From: Chitinophagaceae bacterium
GTDB taxonomy: Bacteria; Bacteroidota; Bacteroidia; Chitinophagales; Chitinophagaceae
NCBI GenBank assembly: GCA_947461645.1
Contig: CANHMN010000067.1
Coordinates: forward strand, 1-7,967
Length of the DNA stretch: 7,967 nucleotides
Direction: 5' to 3'
Shown: one piece after another, positions 1-6,777 of the stretch
Numbering within the stretch: the stretch's first letter is position 1
Layout: every line of letters starts with the position of its first letter
The notes under the pieces: generated by a model
Databases searched by the model: none
The model's input: the letters and a program-made list of their open reading frames with translations, nothing else
What the model was told of the DNA's origin: nothing
Made by a program: the position numbers and the translations under genes

Positions 1-1566
1 CAAAATGGAGGGATTATACAATACTGCTCTTGCAAATGACAACAGTTGACGTTGGCCCATGGAAAGGGTAGTTCCCCTTTCCATCACATTGAAATCATAT
101 CCGCCTGGAAGCCTCATGATGTATTCATGTATACCTATAGCTTTTGTAGCGCGACACAACACTTCTTCTGTAATCTGAGGATTTCTCAATGTGATGTTGT
201 CTCTTACCGTTCCGTTGAATAAAAAAACATCCTGCAACACCACCGCAATTTCCTTTCTCAGCGAAGATAGACTCATGCTGTTGATGTCTTTGCCGTCAAT
301 TCTAATGTCGCCTGTATAATAAGGATATAGTTTATTGAGCAGACTTACAATCGTGGTTTTTCCACTTCCTGTGTTGCCTACCAAAGCAACAGTTTGTCCG
401 GCAGAAATTTCAAAAGATATCTTATTCAAAACCTGTTGGTCTTTGTAAGCAAAGGATACATCCTTAAACTCAATGGCTCCGGATAGTTTTTGCAAAGATT
501 GCTCTTCAACTGAAACAGATTTTTCAATCGGCATCACATCATTATTGTCGAGCACTTTGAAAATTCTCTCTGCTGCTATTATTCCCATTTGCAGCACATT
601 GAATTTATCTGCAAGCATCCGCAGCGGCCTGAACAACAAATTAATACAAAGAATAAAAGAGGTTATAACACCGGCAAGTTCTTCTGGCGTCATGCCGTTC
701 GATAGCGAAGTGCTTCTGGCAGTCCACCAAACCAACAAACCTATGCTTACTGCAGACACCAATTCCACGAAGGGAAAGAAAACGGAGTACGCGAAAATGG
801 CTTTGATATTGGCTTTTCGATGTGATGCATTGATGGCTTTGAATTTTTCCAACTCTCTTTTTTCTGCTGCGAAATATTGTATCACGGCCATTCCGCTGAG
901 GTGTTCCTGTACAAATGCATTGAGTGATGCTATGGCATTGCGAACCATCACAAAAGATTTGTTTACGGATTCCTTGAAAAAATAAGTGGCAATAATTAAA
1001 AAAGGGAACGGCAGCAAACAAACAAGCGTTATGGCCCAATCTGTATAAAACATGTAAGACAAAATAGCAATTATGGAAAGCAGATCCGCCAATATTGGAA
1101 TGAAACCATCGCTGAATATTTCATTTACAGATTCCACATCATTGATGGTTCTTGTGGTTAATGTTCCGATGGGCGTTGTATCGAATTGACGCACATTCAA
1201 ATTCAGGATTTTCGCAAACGTTGTATTTCTCAAATCGCGAACAACGTTTTGTCCAAGTGATGCAGTGGTATAAATGAAGTAAAACCGCGCAAAACTCTCC
1301 AGCAACAGCAACACCAGTTGTATCAATGTCATTTCAATGATAAATGAACCGACGCCGGATAAAATCACCCCTTTTGCAGAATGGGTTAGCCCTTCTTTAA
1401 GTGTCAATTGAATTAAAAATGGCCTTAACGGCGACATCACCGCAAGCAACAGAGATAGAAAAAAAGAAAGGTAAAATTTATTGCGGTAGGGTGCTGCAAA
1501 AGCATATATTCTTCGCAGCACATTGATGTTGAATGTTTTCTTCCCGGGCTCGGCGCTTGATTGCAT
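1..1566 (-). CDS. ABC exporter, fused membrane and ATPase domains (MsbA/MdlB/YheH-like), C-terminus cut by window edge
   Basis: A single open frame runs from the ATG at 1566 to the left edge without a stop, giving 522 residues of a protein that would normally be about 580-600. Residues 30-330 form a type-1 exporter membrane domain with several long hydrophobic helices (the first about 31-52). The ATPase domain starts near residue 365: aromatic A-loop Tyr374, Walker A GNTGSGKT at 397-404, Q-loop Gln445 in VVLQD, and the signature motif at 501-507. The signature is LSMGQRQ rather than LSGGQRQ. Walker B, the D-loop and the switch His lie beyond the edge. Proteins of this build export lipids, drugs or peptides from the inner membrane, and the substrate cannot be told here. 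The gene begins 25 bases after the stop of the secreted-protein gene on the same strand, so co-transcription is likely. No Shine-Dalgarno sequence is visible. Certain as an ABC exporter; the subfamily is uncertain. Confidence 0.93.
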   Translation of the reverse strand, partial: MQSSAEPGKKTFNINVLRRIYAFAAPYRNKFYLSFFLSLLLAVMSPLRPFLIQLTLKEGLTHSAKGVILSGVGSFIIEMTLIQLVLLLLESFARFYFIYTTASLGQNVVRDLRNTTFAKILNLNVRQFDTTPIGTLTTRTINDVESVNEIFSDGFIPILADLLSIIAILSYMFYTDWAITLVCLLPFPFLIIATYFFKESVNKSFVMVRNAIASLNAFVQEHLSGMAVIQYFAAEKRELEKFKAINASHRKANIKAIFAYSVFFPFVELVSAVSIGLLVWWTARSTSLSNGMTPEELAGVITSFILCINLLFRPLRMLADKFNVLQMGIIAAERIFKVLDNNDVMPIEKSVSVEEQSLQKLSGAIEFKDVSFAYKDQQVLNKISFEISAGQTVALVGNTGSGKTTIVSLLNKLYPYYTGDIRIDGKDINSMSLSSLRKEIAVVLQDVFLFNGTVRDNITLRNPQITEEVLCRATKAIGIHEYIMRLPGGYDFNVMERGTTLSMGQRQLLSFARAVLYNPSIL

Positions 1567-1570
1567 GACG

Positions 1571-1578
1571 CAAAGATA
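1571..1578 (-). promoter_or_regulatory. Possible Bacteroidota -7 promoter element for the ABC exporter gene
   Basis: On the minus strand the octamer TATCTTTG matches the Bacteroidota -7 consensus TAnnTTTG exactly. It lies 4 bases upstream of the exporter ATG at 1566, so a transcript starting from it would be leaderless or nearly so. A TTG that could serve as the -33 element lies 24 bases further upstream, inside the end of the preceding gene. That spacing is a few bases longer than usual. The element would give the exporter its own promoter in addition to read-through from the gene upstream. The match is seen directly; promoter activity is inferred. Confidence 0.45.
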
Positions 1579-1591
1579 AATTGATTACTGT

Positions 1592-3814
1592 TTACAGCGA
1601 CTCAAGCTTTTTGTGGTAGGCCTTTATAAAAATTGCACCCAGGTTTTTATAAGGTGGAACATAATTTTCCCAGCTTTCAGCTAAACTTCTGTTTGAATCT
1701 GCTTCGAAGAGTTTACTCAAGGTTGACCACATCTCCTTCCAAACAATTTTTTTGTCGTCTATCAACGATTGGTTGATTTGATTGATGATGGGTTTATTGA
1801 TATCGCCTGCGCCAATTTCTTTGGTTGAAATGATGTGTGCATCCGGACAGATATCTAAAATCTTATTGAGGTTTTTATACCCCCCACAGGAACCCAACAC
1901 AACAATTTTGGCATTGGCAGGCATTCTTTCAATGGTGCCCTGCAACCAGTAACTGTGACCGCGATGTACCACAATGGAAGCGTTGAAATTTCTAGTAGCC
2001 AGATGTTCTATCAGATGAGCCTGTGCGCTGTCGTCCAAATTGGCATCATAATCGAGTGGCTTGTTGGCAAAAACGAAAACCTTCCCTTTCAACGACCTTA
2101 TTTCCACCCATTCTTTGTTTTGAATAATTCTCCAGTCTTTCGAGGAAAAAGAATTCAGGAAAGCAGGAAAATAAGCTTTGCCATCTTCATCACCATAAAA
2201 AAATACCTGTTGCACAATTCTGCCGCTGTCGTCCTGAAGCGCTTTGTTGTCTATATCATAGATGGATGGAATATTGGCTATGGCACTGAGGTTGATGTGA
2301 TTGGCTGTGTCTGCCGAAAGAAAAATATTTTTCAACAAGCCATAGATGATGGTTCCTTTTTCATTCTTGAGTTCGATACATTTTTTTTCGTTTTCCTTTA
2401 CATATTCAAGAATGGTTTTCAACAGCTTTTGGTCGGTGATGCTACTGTAAGAATCAGCAACATCCGTAGCATCTTCAAGTGTTCCTGTTTTATCAAGATT
2501 GCCCACAAATGCACGCATGAGTGCTTGCGAATTTTTGATGGGCATACTTCTTAAAAAGGTATCAAGCCGGTTAAAGCTGGCCGCCATTTTGATGAACTTC
2601 TTGAAGTAATCAAACTTCACCTGCATCAGTAAAGTGTCCGTTTGAGGTTTGCTTCCCATGCGTTGCATCATTCTACTGAAACTGTGTTTATAACTTGAGG
2701 TGAAAATATCGTTTTCACCCATCACCATCATATAGTAAAGTTCAACTGAAGAAAGCGAATCGAGTGCTCTCATCCTGATGTCCAAGTTGTTTTCGTTGTG
2801 CAAATCATTTATAGGTGTAATAAAATGCCTAATGGCCCTGTATTTCAAAACATCTCTCAATCCGTTTACGCCAAACATGGCAATAGGCGTATCTTTTGCT
2901 GGCCCTGAAAATCTGCTGTGGTAAGCGATTTCCGTTTTTACAAGCAATTTAAAATAGCCAACGCTGTCGTATTCGTCTTCCTTCTCTCCAACAAATTTTC
3001 TGATACTGTCAATGCTTTGTTTGCCTGAAACGATATCATCCAAAAAAGGAAAATACATCAACGCATTTGGCGTTTTGCTCAAGTTGGCAATTGTTTTAAC
3101 CAAATTGAAGCTGCTTCTGTGAATGAGCTGTCCTTCCGTTGTGTTAATGGACTGCGCGTAAGTATACAAACGCGAAGGATTGTTTTTTGCCGCGATAAAA
3201 ATCAAGCTGTCTGCAAAATCTTCGTTGGCATAAGTTTTAATAGTTGGAATAATCTGATCCGGATTTAACAAGCACGACTTCACATAAACATATTTCTGCG
3301 CCTGTTCAAACCCAGGGTCATCCGAAAATGCCTGTGTAATTATAGTGGCTATGTTGTAAGGCATTTCCTTTACCAAAGGAGCAATACCATCGGGTTGATT
3401 AGAAGGTAAATTAATGGCGTTTTCCAGCGCATCTATCAATGCGGGGAATGCAGACCCGTTGATTGTTTTTCTTTTTAGTGAGGCGCGATAACCGGTTAAT
3501 GTCGAAGCAATATGGTTGAGGCATTTTATTTTTTCGTTGTTGGATGACAATGCTTCATTGAGTTCAACCCATTCCTGCAAATCATCTACCCTTCTGAAAA
3601 GCATGTCTGTAACCCTGTTATTGGCTTCTTCATTCTTACCAATGCGGTAAAACTTATCTGCTTTTCCATCGAGCTTTTCACACAATACCTGCTCATTGTC
3701 TATTTTATCGTGAAAATATTGCCTGGTAATCGGAATATTGATGGTGTCTGCAAAGGCATAACCGAATTGAGCAAAAAGAATAAAAATCGAACAAAGCATA
3801 AACAACCTGAACAT
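1592..3814 (-). CDS. Secreted protein of unknown function with a putative caspase-like (clan CD type) C-terminal domain
   Basis: I do not recognise a named family. The frame is open from an ATG at 3931 (779 residues), but I place the start at the ATG at 3814 (740 residues). A clean signal peptide begins there, with a hydrophobic core at residues 4-19 and an AFA cleavage site at about residues 20-22. Another candidate start is at 3874. Residues 25 to about 490 look mainly helical, with no motif I can name. Residues 530-740 look like an alpha/beta caspase-hemoglobinase fold. They show a strand followed by YGDEDG, a strand ending in VVHRGH (His617, His620), and a strand KIVVLG leading into SCGG (Cys643). 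Next comes another strand, HIIST, with an NKP segment after it. A His after one strand and a Cys after the next is the clan CD and CHAT dyad arrangement. This suggests a peptidase acting outside the cytoplasm, but that is inference. The ABC exporter gene follows after 25 bases. Confidence 0.8.
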   Translation of the reverse strand: MFRLFMLCSIFILFAQFGYAFADTINIPITRQYFHDKIDNEQVLCEKLDGKADKFYRIGKNEEANNRVTDMLFRRVDDLQEWVELNEALSSNNEKIKCLNHIASTLTGYRASLKRKTINGSAFPALIDALENAINLPSNQPDGIAPLVKEMPYNIATIITQAFSDDPGFEQAQKYVYVKSCLLNPDQIIPTIKTYANEDFADSLIFIAAKNNPSRLYTYAQSINTTEGQLIHRSSFNLVKTIANLSKTPNALMYFPFLDDIVSGKQSIDSIRKFVGEKEDEYDSVGYFKLLVKTEIAYHSRFSGPAKDTPIAMFGVNGLRDVLKYRAIRHFITPINDLHNENNLDIRMRALDSLSSVELYYMMVMGENDIFTSSYKHSFSRMMQRMGSKPQTDTLLMQVKFDYFKKFIKMAASFNRLDTFLRSMPIKNSQALMRAFVGNLDKTGTLEDATDVADSYSSITDQKLLKTILEYVKENEKKCIELKNEKGTIIYGLLKNIFLSADTANHINLSAIANIPSIYDIDNKALQDDSGRIVQQVFFYGDEDGKAYFPAFLNSFSSKDWRIIQNKEWVEIRSLKGKVFVFANKPLDYDANLDDSAQAHLIEHLATRNFNASIVVHRGHSYWLQGTIERMPANAKIVVLGSCGGYKNLNKILDICPDAHIISTKEIGAGDINKPIINQINQSLIDDKKIVWKEMWSTLSKLFEADSNRSLAESWENYVPPYKNLGAIFIKAYHKKLESL

Positions 3815-4079
3815 CAATTTCAGGTTCGAGGTTGATGACGTTTCTTTAAACAAAAAATCAGGTTTTGAAAACATTAAAAATGAATTCTGATTGAAAAATA
3901 AGGGCATTTGCACTAGTGTTCGAGTAAACATAGCATAAACAACATTGAAAATTACGATTTTTTATCGGTTAGTGGTCTTTTTGGAGCAGGACGGCTGTTA
4001 ACAATTTGATAACCCCGAAGAGTATATTCCGATGAAAAAAGCATGGATTTAATGGCTATTTTTGTTTAACAACTGCTTT
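3815..4079. promoter_or_regulatory. Divergent intergenic region between the secreted-protein gene and the response regulator gene
   Basis: This stretch separates two divergently read genes and should hold both promoters. On the minus strand, TAATTTTC (3947-3954) and TATTTTTC (3893-3900) each match the -7 consensus TAnnTTTG except at the last base, and neither has a good -33 partner. Two small dyads are visible: CGAT/ATCG around five T (3955-3967) and GTTA/TAAC nine bases apart (3997-4013). A loosely repeated TGTTAACAA / TGTTTAACAA occurs near 3996 and 4063 and could be a binding site for the regulator itself. The part between 3815 and 3931 is also open in the secreted-protein frame and would be coding if that gene starts at 3931 or 3874. 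No RNA gene is seen. Confidence 0.4.
4057..4064 (+). promoter_or_regulatory. Possible -7 promoter element of the response regulator operon
   Basis: TATTTTTG matches the Bacteroidota -7 consensus TAnnTTTG exactly and ends 15 bases before the ATG at 4080, so the leader would be about ten bases. No convincing TTG -33 element lies 17-23 bases upstream, which lowers confidence. The in-frame TTG at 4062 overlaps this element, which argues against its use as a start codon. Confidence 0.35.
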
Positions 4080-4760
4080 ATGAATCCCGTTAAAAAGATA
4101 TTGATTGCCGACGATGAAGAGGATATTTTAGAAATCCTTCGTTTTAATTTGGTAGCAGAAGGCTACACTGTTGAAACGGCTAAAAACGGAAACGTCGCCC
4201 TAGATAAGGCAAAAGTTTTTTTACCGCATTTGATAATACTGGATGTGATGATGCCGGGTAAAAGCGGTATTGAAGTGTGCAAATTGCTTCGCAACAATCC
4301 TGTACATGATAAAACCTTGATCATATTTCTTACTGCCAAAAATGACGATCTGAGCGAAGTAGAAGGTTTGGAATCAGGCGCAGACGATTACCTCAAAAAG
4401 CCGATTAAGCCGAACGTATTGCTCAGCAAAGTAGAATCGTTGTTCAGAAGAATTCAAAATCAGAATGATGGTGACGCACTTAACCAAGATTTAATTATAG
4501 ACAGAGATAAATTTCATGTAACCTACAAAGGCAACAACATCGTTTTGGCCAGAAAAGAATTTGAACTATTAAGTTTACTGGCTTCCAAACCGGGAAAAGT
4601 ATTTTTGAGAAACGATATCCTGCGTCAAATTTGGGGTGCCGATGTAATCGTAGGCGACAGAACAATTGATGTTCACATCAGAAAAATAAGACTGAAAATT
4701 CATTTAGATTGTATTGTAACAGTAAAAGGTGTTGGCTACAAGTTTGAAATGTCATCTTGA
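4080..4760 (+). CDS. OmpR/PhoB-family response regulator
   Basis: The 226-residue protein is a DNA-binding transcriptional regulator activated by phosphorylation. Residues 4-122 form the receiver domain, with the acidic pair Asp11/Asp12, phospho-acceptor Asp55 (LDVMMPG), switch Thr85 (FLTAK) and Lys107 followed by Pro108, so every catalytic position is intact. Residues of about 130-225 form the winged-helix domain, including RKEFELL, a recognition-helix region GDRTIDVHIRK and the closing KGVGYKF wing. The frame extends upstream to a TTG at 4062, but I chose the ATG at 4080 because it gives the usual family N-terminus (a short lead into KKILIADDE). The histidine kinase gene starts 50 bases after the stop, and the two should be a cognate pair. 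The regulon cannot be read from the sequence. PhoB, RprY and WalR/VicR are all close in architecture, and the neighbouring WalJ-family gene slightly favours a WalR-like reading. Confidence 0.93.
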   Translation: MNPVKKILIADDEEDILEILRFNLVAEGYTVETAKNGNVALDKAKVFLPHLIILDVMMPGKSGIEVCKLLRNNPVHDKTLIIFLTAKNDDLSEVEGLESGADDYLKKPIKPNVLLSKVESLFRRIQNQNDGDALNQDLIIDRDKFHVTYKGNNIVLARKEFELLSLLASKPGKVFLRNDILRQIWGADVIVGDRTIDVHIRKIRLKIHLDCIVTVKGVGYKFEMSS

Positions 4761-4810
4761 ATTCCAATTTTCTATCAGTATTTCTTATTTTGTGGATGCA
4801 GAATTAAAAC

Positions 4811-5854
4811 ATGCCTTACAATAAAAACCTATCTCCAAAACAACTTTCGCTTTTTACGTCATTGGCGCTTGCTTTGCTTGCTGCATTAACTGCATTGATA
4901 ATAAGATTTCACGTCTTGGTTTTTGTGGCATCATTCGTGTTTGTTTTCACAGCTGCATACCTGTTGATTTCATACGCCATCAAAACTTACACCAACAGGC
5001 AGATTAAAATTTTATACAAACTCATTTCCAGAACCAAGGCGGGAAAAAAAGAAGTGTATTACTACCGCAACATTCTTCCCGAAAAAAACCTGGATGAAGT
5101 AACCCAAGATGTAGAAGCCTGGGCAGAACAACGTAAAGTGGAAATTGAAATACTTAAACAGAACGAAGTATTCCGAAAAGAATTTTTACAGAACCTAAGT
5201 CATGAATTGAAAACACCCATCTTCTCCATTCAGGGATATGTAGAAACCTTGATTGGAGGCGCTATCAACAATCCCGAAGTGAATGTGAAGTTTTTAGAAA
5301 GAACATCCGCCAACATTCAGCGGCTTGTAAACCTGGTAGACGATTTGGATGAAATTTCCAAGTTGGAAACAGGTGAACTTCAGCTCAATCCTAAATTATT
5401 TGTTATTCAAGACCTGGTTAAAGAAGTATTTGAATTGCTTGCAGATAAAATGACAGAGAAAGGAATTGTAGCAACTATAAAAAAAGGGTGCGAGCAATCC
5501 ATAACCGTTTTAGCCGATAAAGAAAAAATTCGTCAGGTATTGATTAATCTGGTAGACAACGGTATTAAATATGGAAAACAAAACGGCACAATTGAAGCAA
5601 GTTTCTACAAAACCCCTTCTAAAACGGTATTGACAGAAATTACAGACAATGGCATCGGCATAGCAGATGAACACAGCTCAAGGATATTTGAAAGATTCTA
5701 CCGCACCGATACCGCAAGAAGCAGAAAAATTGGCGGCAGTGGATTGGGGTTGGCTATTTGCAAGCATATCATCGAAGCCCATCAGCAAACTATTGATGTA
5801 AGAAGTACTCCGGATGTTGGCTCCACTTTTGGTTTTTCTTTAAAGGCAGAATAA
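4811..5854 (+). CDS. Membrane-bound sensor histidine kinase, PhoR/WalK-like, without an extracytoplasmic sensor domain
   Basis: The 347-residue inner-membrane kinase should phosphorylate the regulator encoded just upstream. Two hydrophobic helices (about 13-31 and 35-57) are joined by only about three residues, so there is no periplasmic sensing domain. A linker of about 60-110, largely charged and helical, leads into the dimerisation domain. The H-box is LSHELKTP with His131 as phospho-acceptor. The ATPase domain has the N-box at 246-250 (Asn246 and Asn250, in NLVDN), the G1 box DNGIG starting at Asp279, an F-box ERFYR, and the G2 box GGSGLGLAI starting at Gly308. All catalytic motifs are intact. 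No PAS domain is evident, and a HAMP is not convincing. The signal must be sensed in the membrane, by the linker, or by a partner protein. The 50-base gap from the regulator holds TTATTTTG, one mismatch from the -7 consensus, so an internal promoter is possible. Confidence 0.93.
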   Translation: MPYNKNLSPKQLSLFTSLALALLAALTALIIRFHVLVFVASFVFVFTAAYLLISYAIKTYTNRQIKILYKLISRTKAGKKEVYYYRNILPEKNLDEVTQDVEAWAEQRKVEIEILKQNEVFRKEFLQNLSHELKTPIFSIQGYVETLIGGAINNPEVNVKFLERTSANIQRLVNLVDDLDEISKLETGELQLNPKLFVIQDLVKEVFELLADKMTEKGIVATIKKGCEQSITVLADKEKIRQVLINLVDNGIKYGKQNGTIEASFYKTPSKTVLTEITDNGIGIADEHSSRIFERFYRTDTARSRKIGGSGLGLAICKHIIEAHQQTIDVRSTPDVGSTFGFSLKAE

Positions 5855-5942
5855 AGCGCCTTCATGAATATTTTCATTTGTCATTTACTTATTGTTGGGC
5901 TATTTTGATTTTATTTGCAGTTAATCTAATCGTGTTTTTTTA

Positions 5943-6764
5943 ATGTCTTTCTTTTTCGCTTCCCTGAATTCCGGCAGTAATGGCAATTGCTATTGTGTAG
6001 GCAATGAAAACGATATCGTATTAATCGATGGAGGCATTTCCTGCAAGGAAACAGAAAAAAGAATGTTGAGTATCGGTCTTTCGCTAAAAAAAGTTAAAGC
6101 AGTTTTTGTTTCACACGAACATATTGATCATGTAAAAGGCATTGAAGTGCTTGCCCAAAAACACCATATCCCTGTATATCTTAATGAAAAAACATTGAAG
6201 GGAGCAGGAAATTTTATTCCCAAACCATCAGTAAAACTATTTGCATCAGGAGAAACCATTCAAATTGGAGAGCTCCTTATACATTCCTTCAGCAAAATGC
6301 ACGACGCTGCTGATCCTATTAGTTTTGTTGTTGAACATAATGGATTGCGTATTGGCGTTATGACTGATATTGGAAAGCTATGTGACAATGTGATCAATCA
6401 TTTTAAACAATGCAACGCCGTTCTGCTTGAATCCAATTACGATTCGAATATGCTTGAGAATGGCAAGTACCCCTATATGCTTAAAAAAAGAATCAGCGGC
6501 GATTTTGGCCATTTATCGAATGAACAAGCGCTTGATCTTTTTTTAAACCATAAATCACAAAGCCTTTCGCATCTTATGCTTGGGCATTTGTCTCAGGAAA
6601 ACAATCATCCATCCTTAGTACAGGATTTGTTTTCAAAAAATAGTGTCAATACAAAAATAAGTGTAGCATCAAGGCTACAACCTTCTGAAATAATAATGAT
6701 AGAAGAAGATGGCAACAAAAAAGCTGCACCAAATTCTATGATGCAGCTTGATTTGTTTGATTAA
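5943..6764 (+). CDS. walJ: Metallo-beta-lactamase-fold hydrolase of the WalJ/YycJ/VicX family with a C-terminal clamp-binding motif
   Basis: The 273-residue soluble enzyme shows the WalJ/YycJ hallmarks: an N-terminal SLNSGSNGN strand-turn, LIDGGIS around Asp29, and metal-binding motif HEHIDH (His58, His60, Asp62, His63). Further ligand candidates are His120 (in MHDAADP) and Asp142 (in MTDIG), followed by LLESNYD, GDFGHLSN and LGHLSQENN. Family members are thought to be nucleases, and the Bacillus anthracis YycJ has been linked to a mutator phenotype. Residues 254-267 look flexible and polar. The protein ends QLDLF (268-272) plus one Asp, the canonical sliding-clamp-binding pentapeptide, which supports a replication or repair role. 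The gene lies 88 bases after the kinase gene, an order that matches streptococcal vicRKX. No Shine-Dalgarno sequence is visible, and the start is fixed by the conserved N-terminus. The last codons overlap a hairpin assigned to the convergent gene. The family is firm; use of the symbol walJ is by family resemblance. Confidence 0.9.
   Translation: MSFFFASLNSGSNGNCYCVGNENDIVLIDGGISCKETEKRMLSIGLSLKKVKAVFVSHEHIDHVKGIEVLAQKHHIPVYLNEKTLKGAGNFIPKPSVKLFASGETIQIGELLIHSFSKMHDAADPISFVVEHNGLRIGVMTDIGKLCDNVINHFKQCNAVLLESNYDSNMLENGKYPYMLKKRISGDFGHLSNEQALDLFLNHKSQSLSHLMLGHLSQENNHPSLVQDLFSKNSVNTKISVASRLQPSEIIMIEEDGNKKAAPNSMMQLDLFD
6714..6749 (-). terminator. Rho-independent terminator of the leftward DUF4139 gene, embedded in the convergent walJ coding end
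   Basis: On the minus strand a perfect 8-base stem AAGCTGCA / TGCAGCTT (6742-6749 and 6721-6728) encloses a 13-base loop and runs straight into a T tract, TTTTGTT. The stem begins 28 bases after the TAG of the leftward gene. In the rightward direction the same stem is followed by a mixed GATTTGTTTG, so it is a weaker terminator that way. The element lies wholly inside the last 17 codons of the metallo-hydrolase gene. Confidence 0.65.
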
Positions 6765-6777
6765 AGAAGGATTGTTT

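Noticed and set aside
473..985. Rightward open frame of 170 codons
   Set aside because: It lies antisense to the ABC exporter, whose motifs are intact throughout. The translation has no family features and starts and ends inside that gene.
641..1039. Leftward open frame of 132 codons
   Set aside because: It is an out-of-frame shadow within the ABC exporter membrane domain.
1955..2554. Rightward open frame of 199 codons
   Set aside because: It is antisense to the secreted caspase-like protein and has an irregular composition with no recognisable domain.
3955..3967. CGAT/ATCG dyad in the divergent intergenic region as an operator or terminator
   Set aside because: Four-base arms around a T run are expected by chance in AT-rich DNA; it is noted only as a minor feature.
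4062..4079. Upstream TTG start for the response regulator
   Set aside because: It adds six residues not typical of the family, overlaps a putative -7 element, and the ATG at 4080 gives the standard N-terminus.
5864..5877. Small inverted repeat ATGAA/TTCAT after the kinase gene, as a possible terminator
   Set aside because: The stem is five weak pairs without a following T tract, too weak to call.
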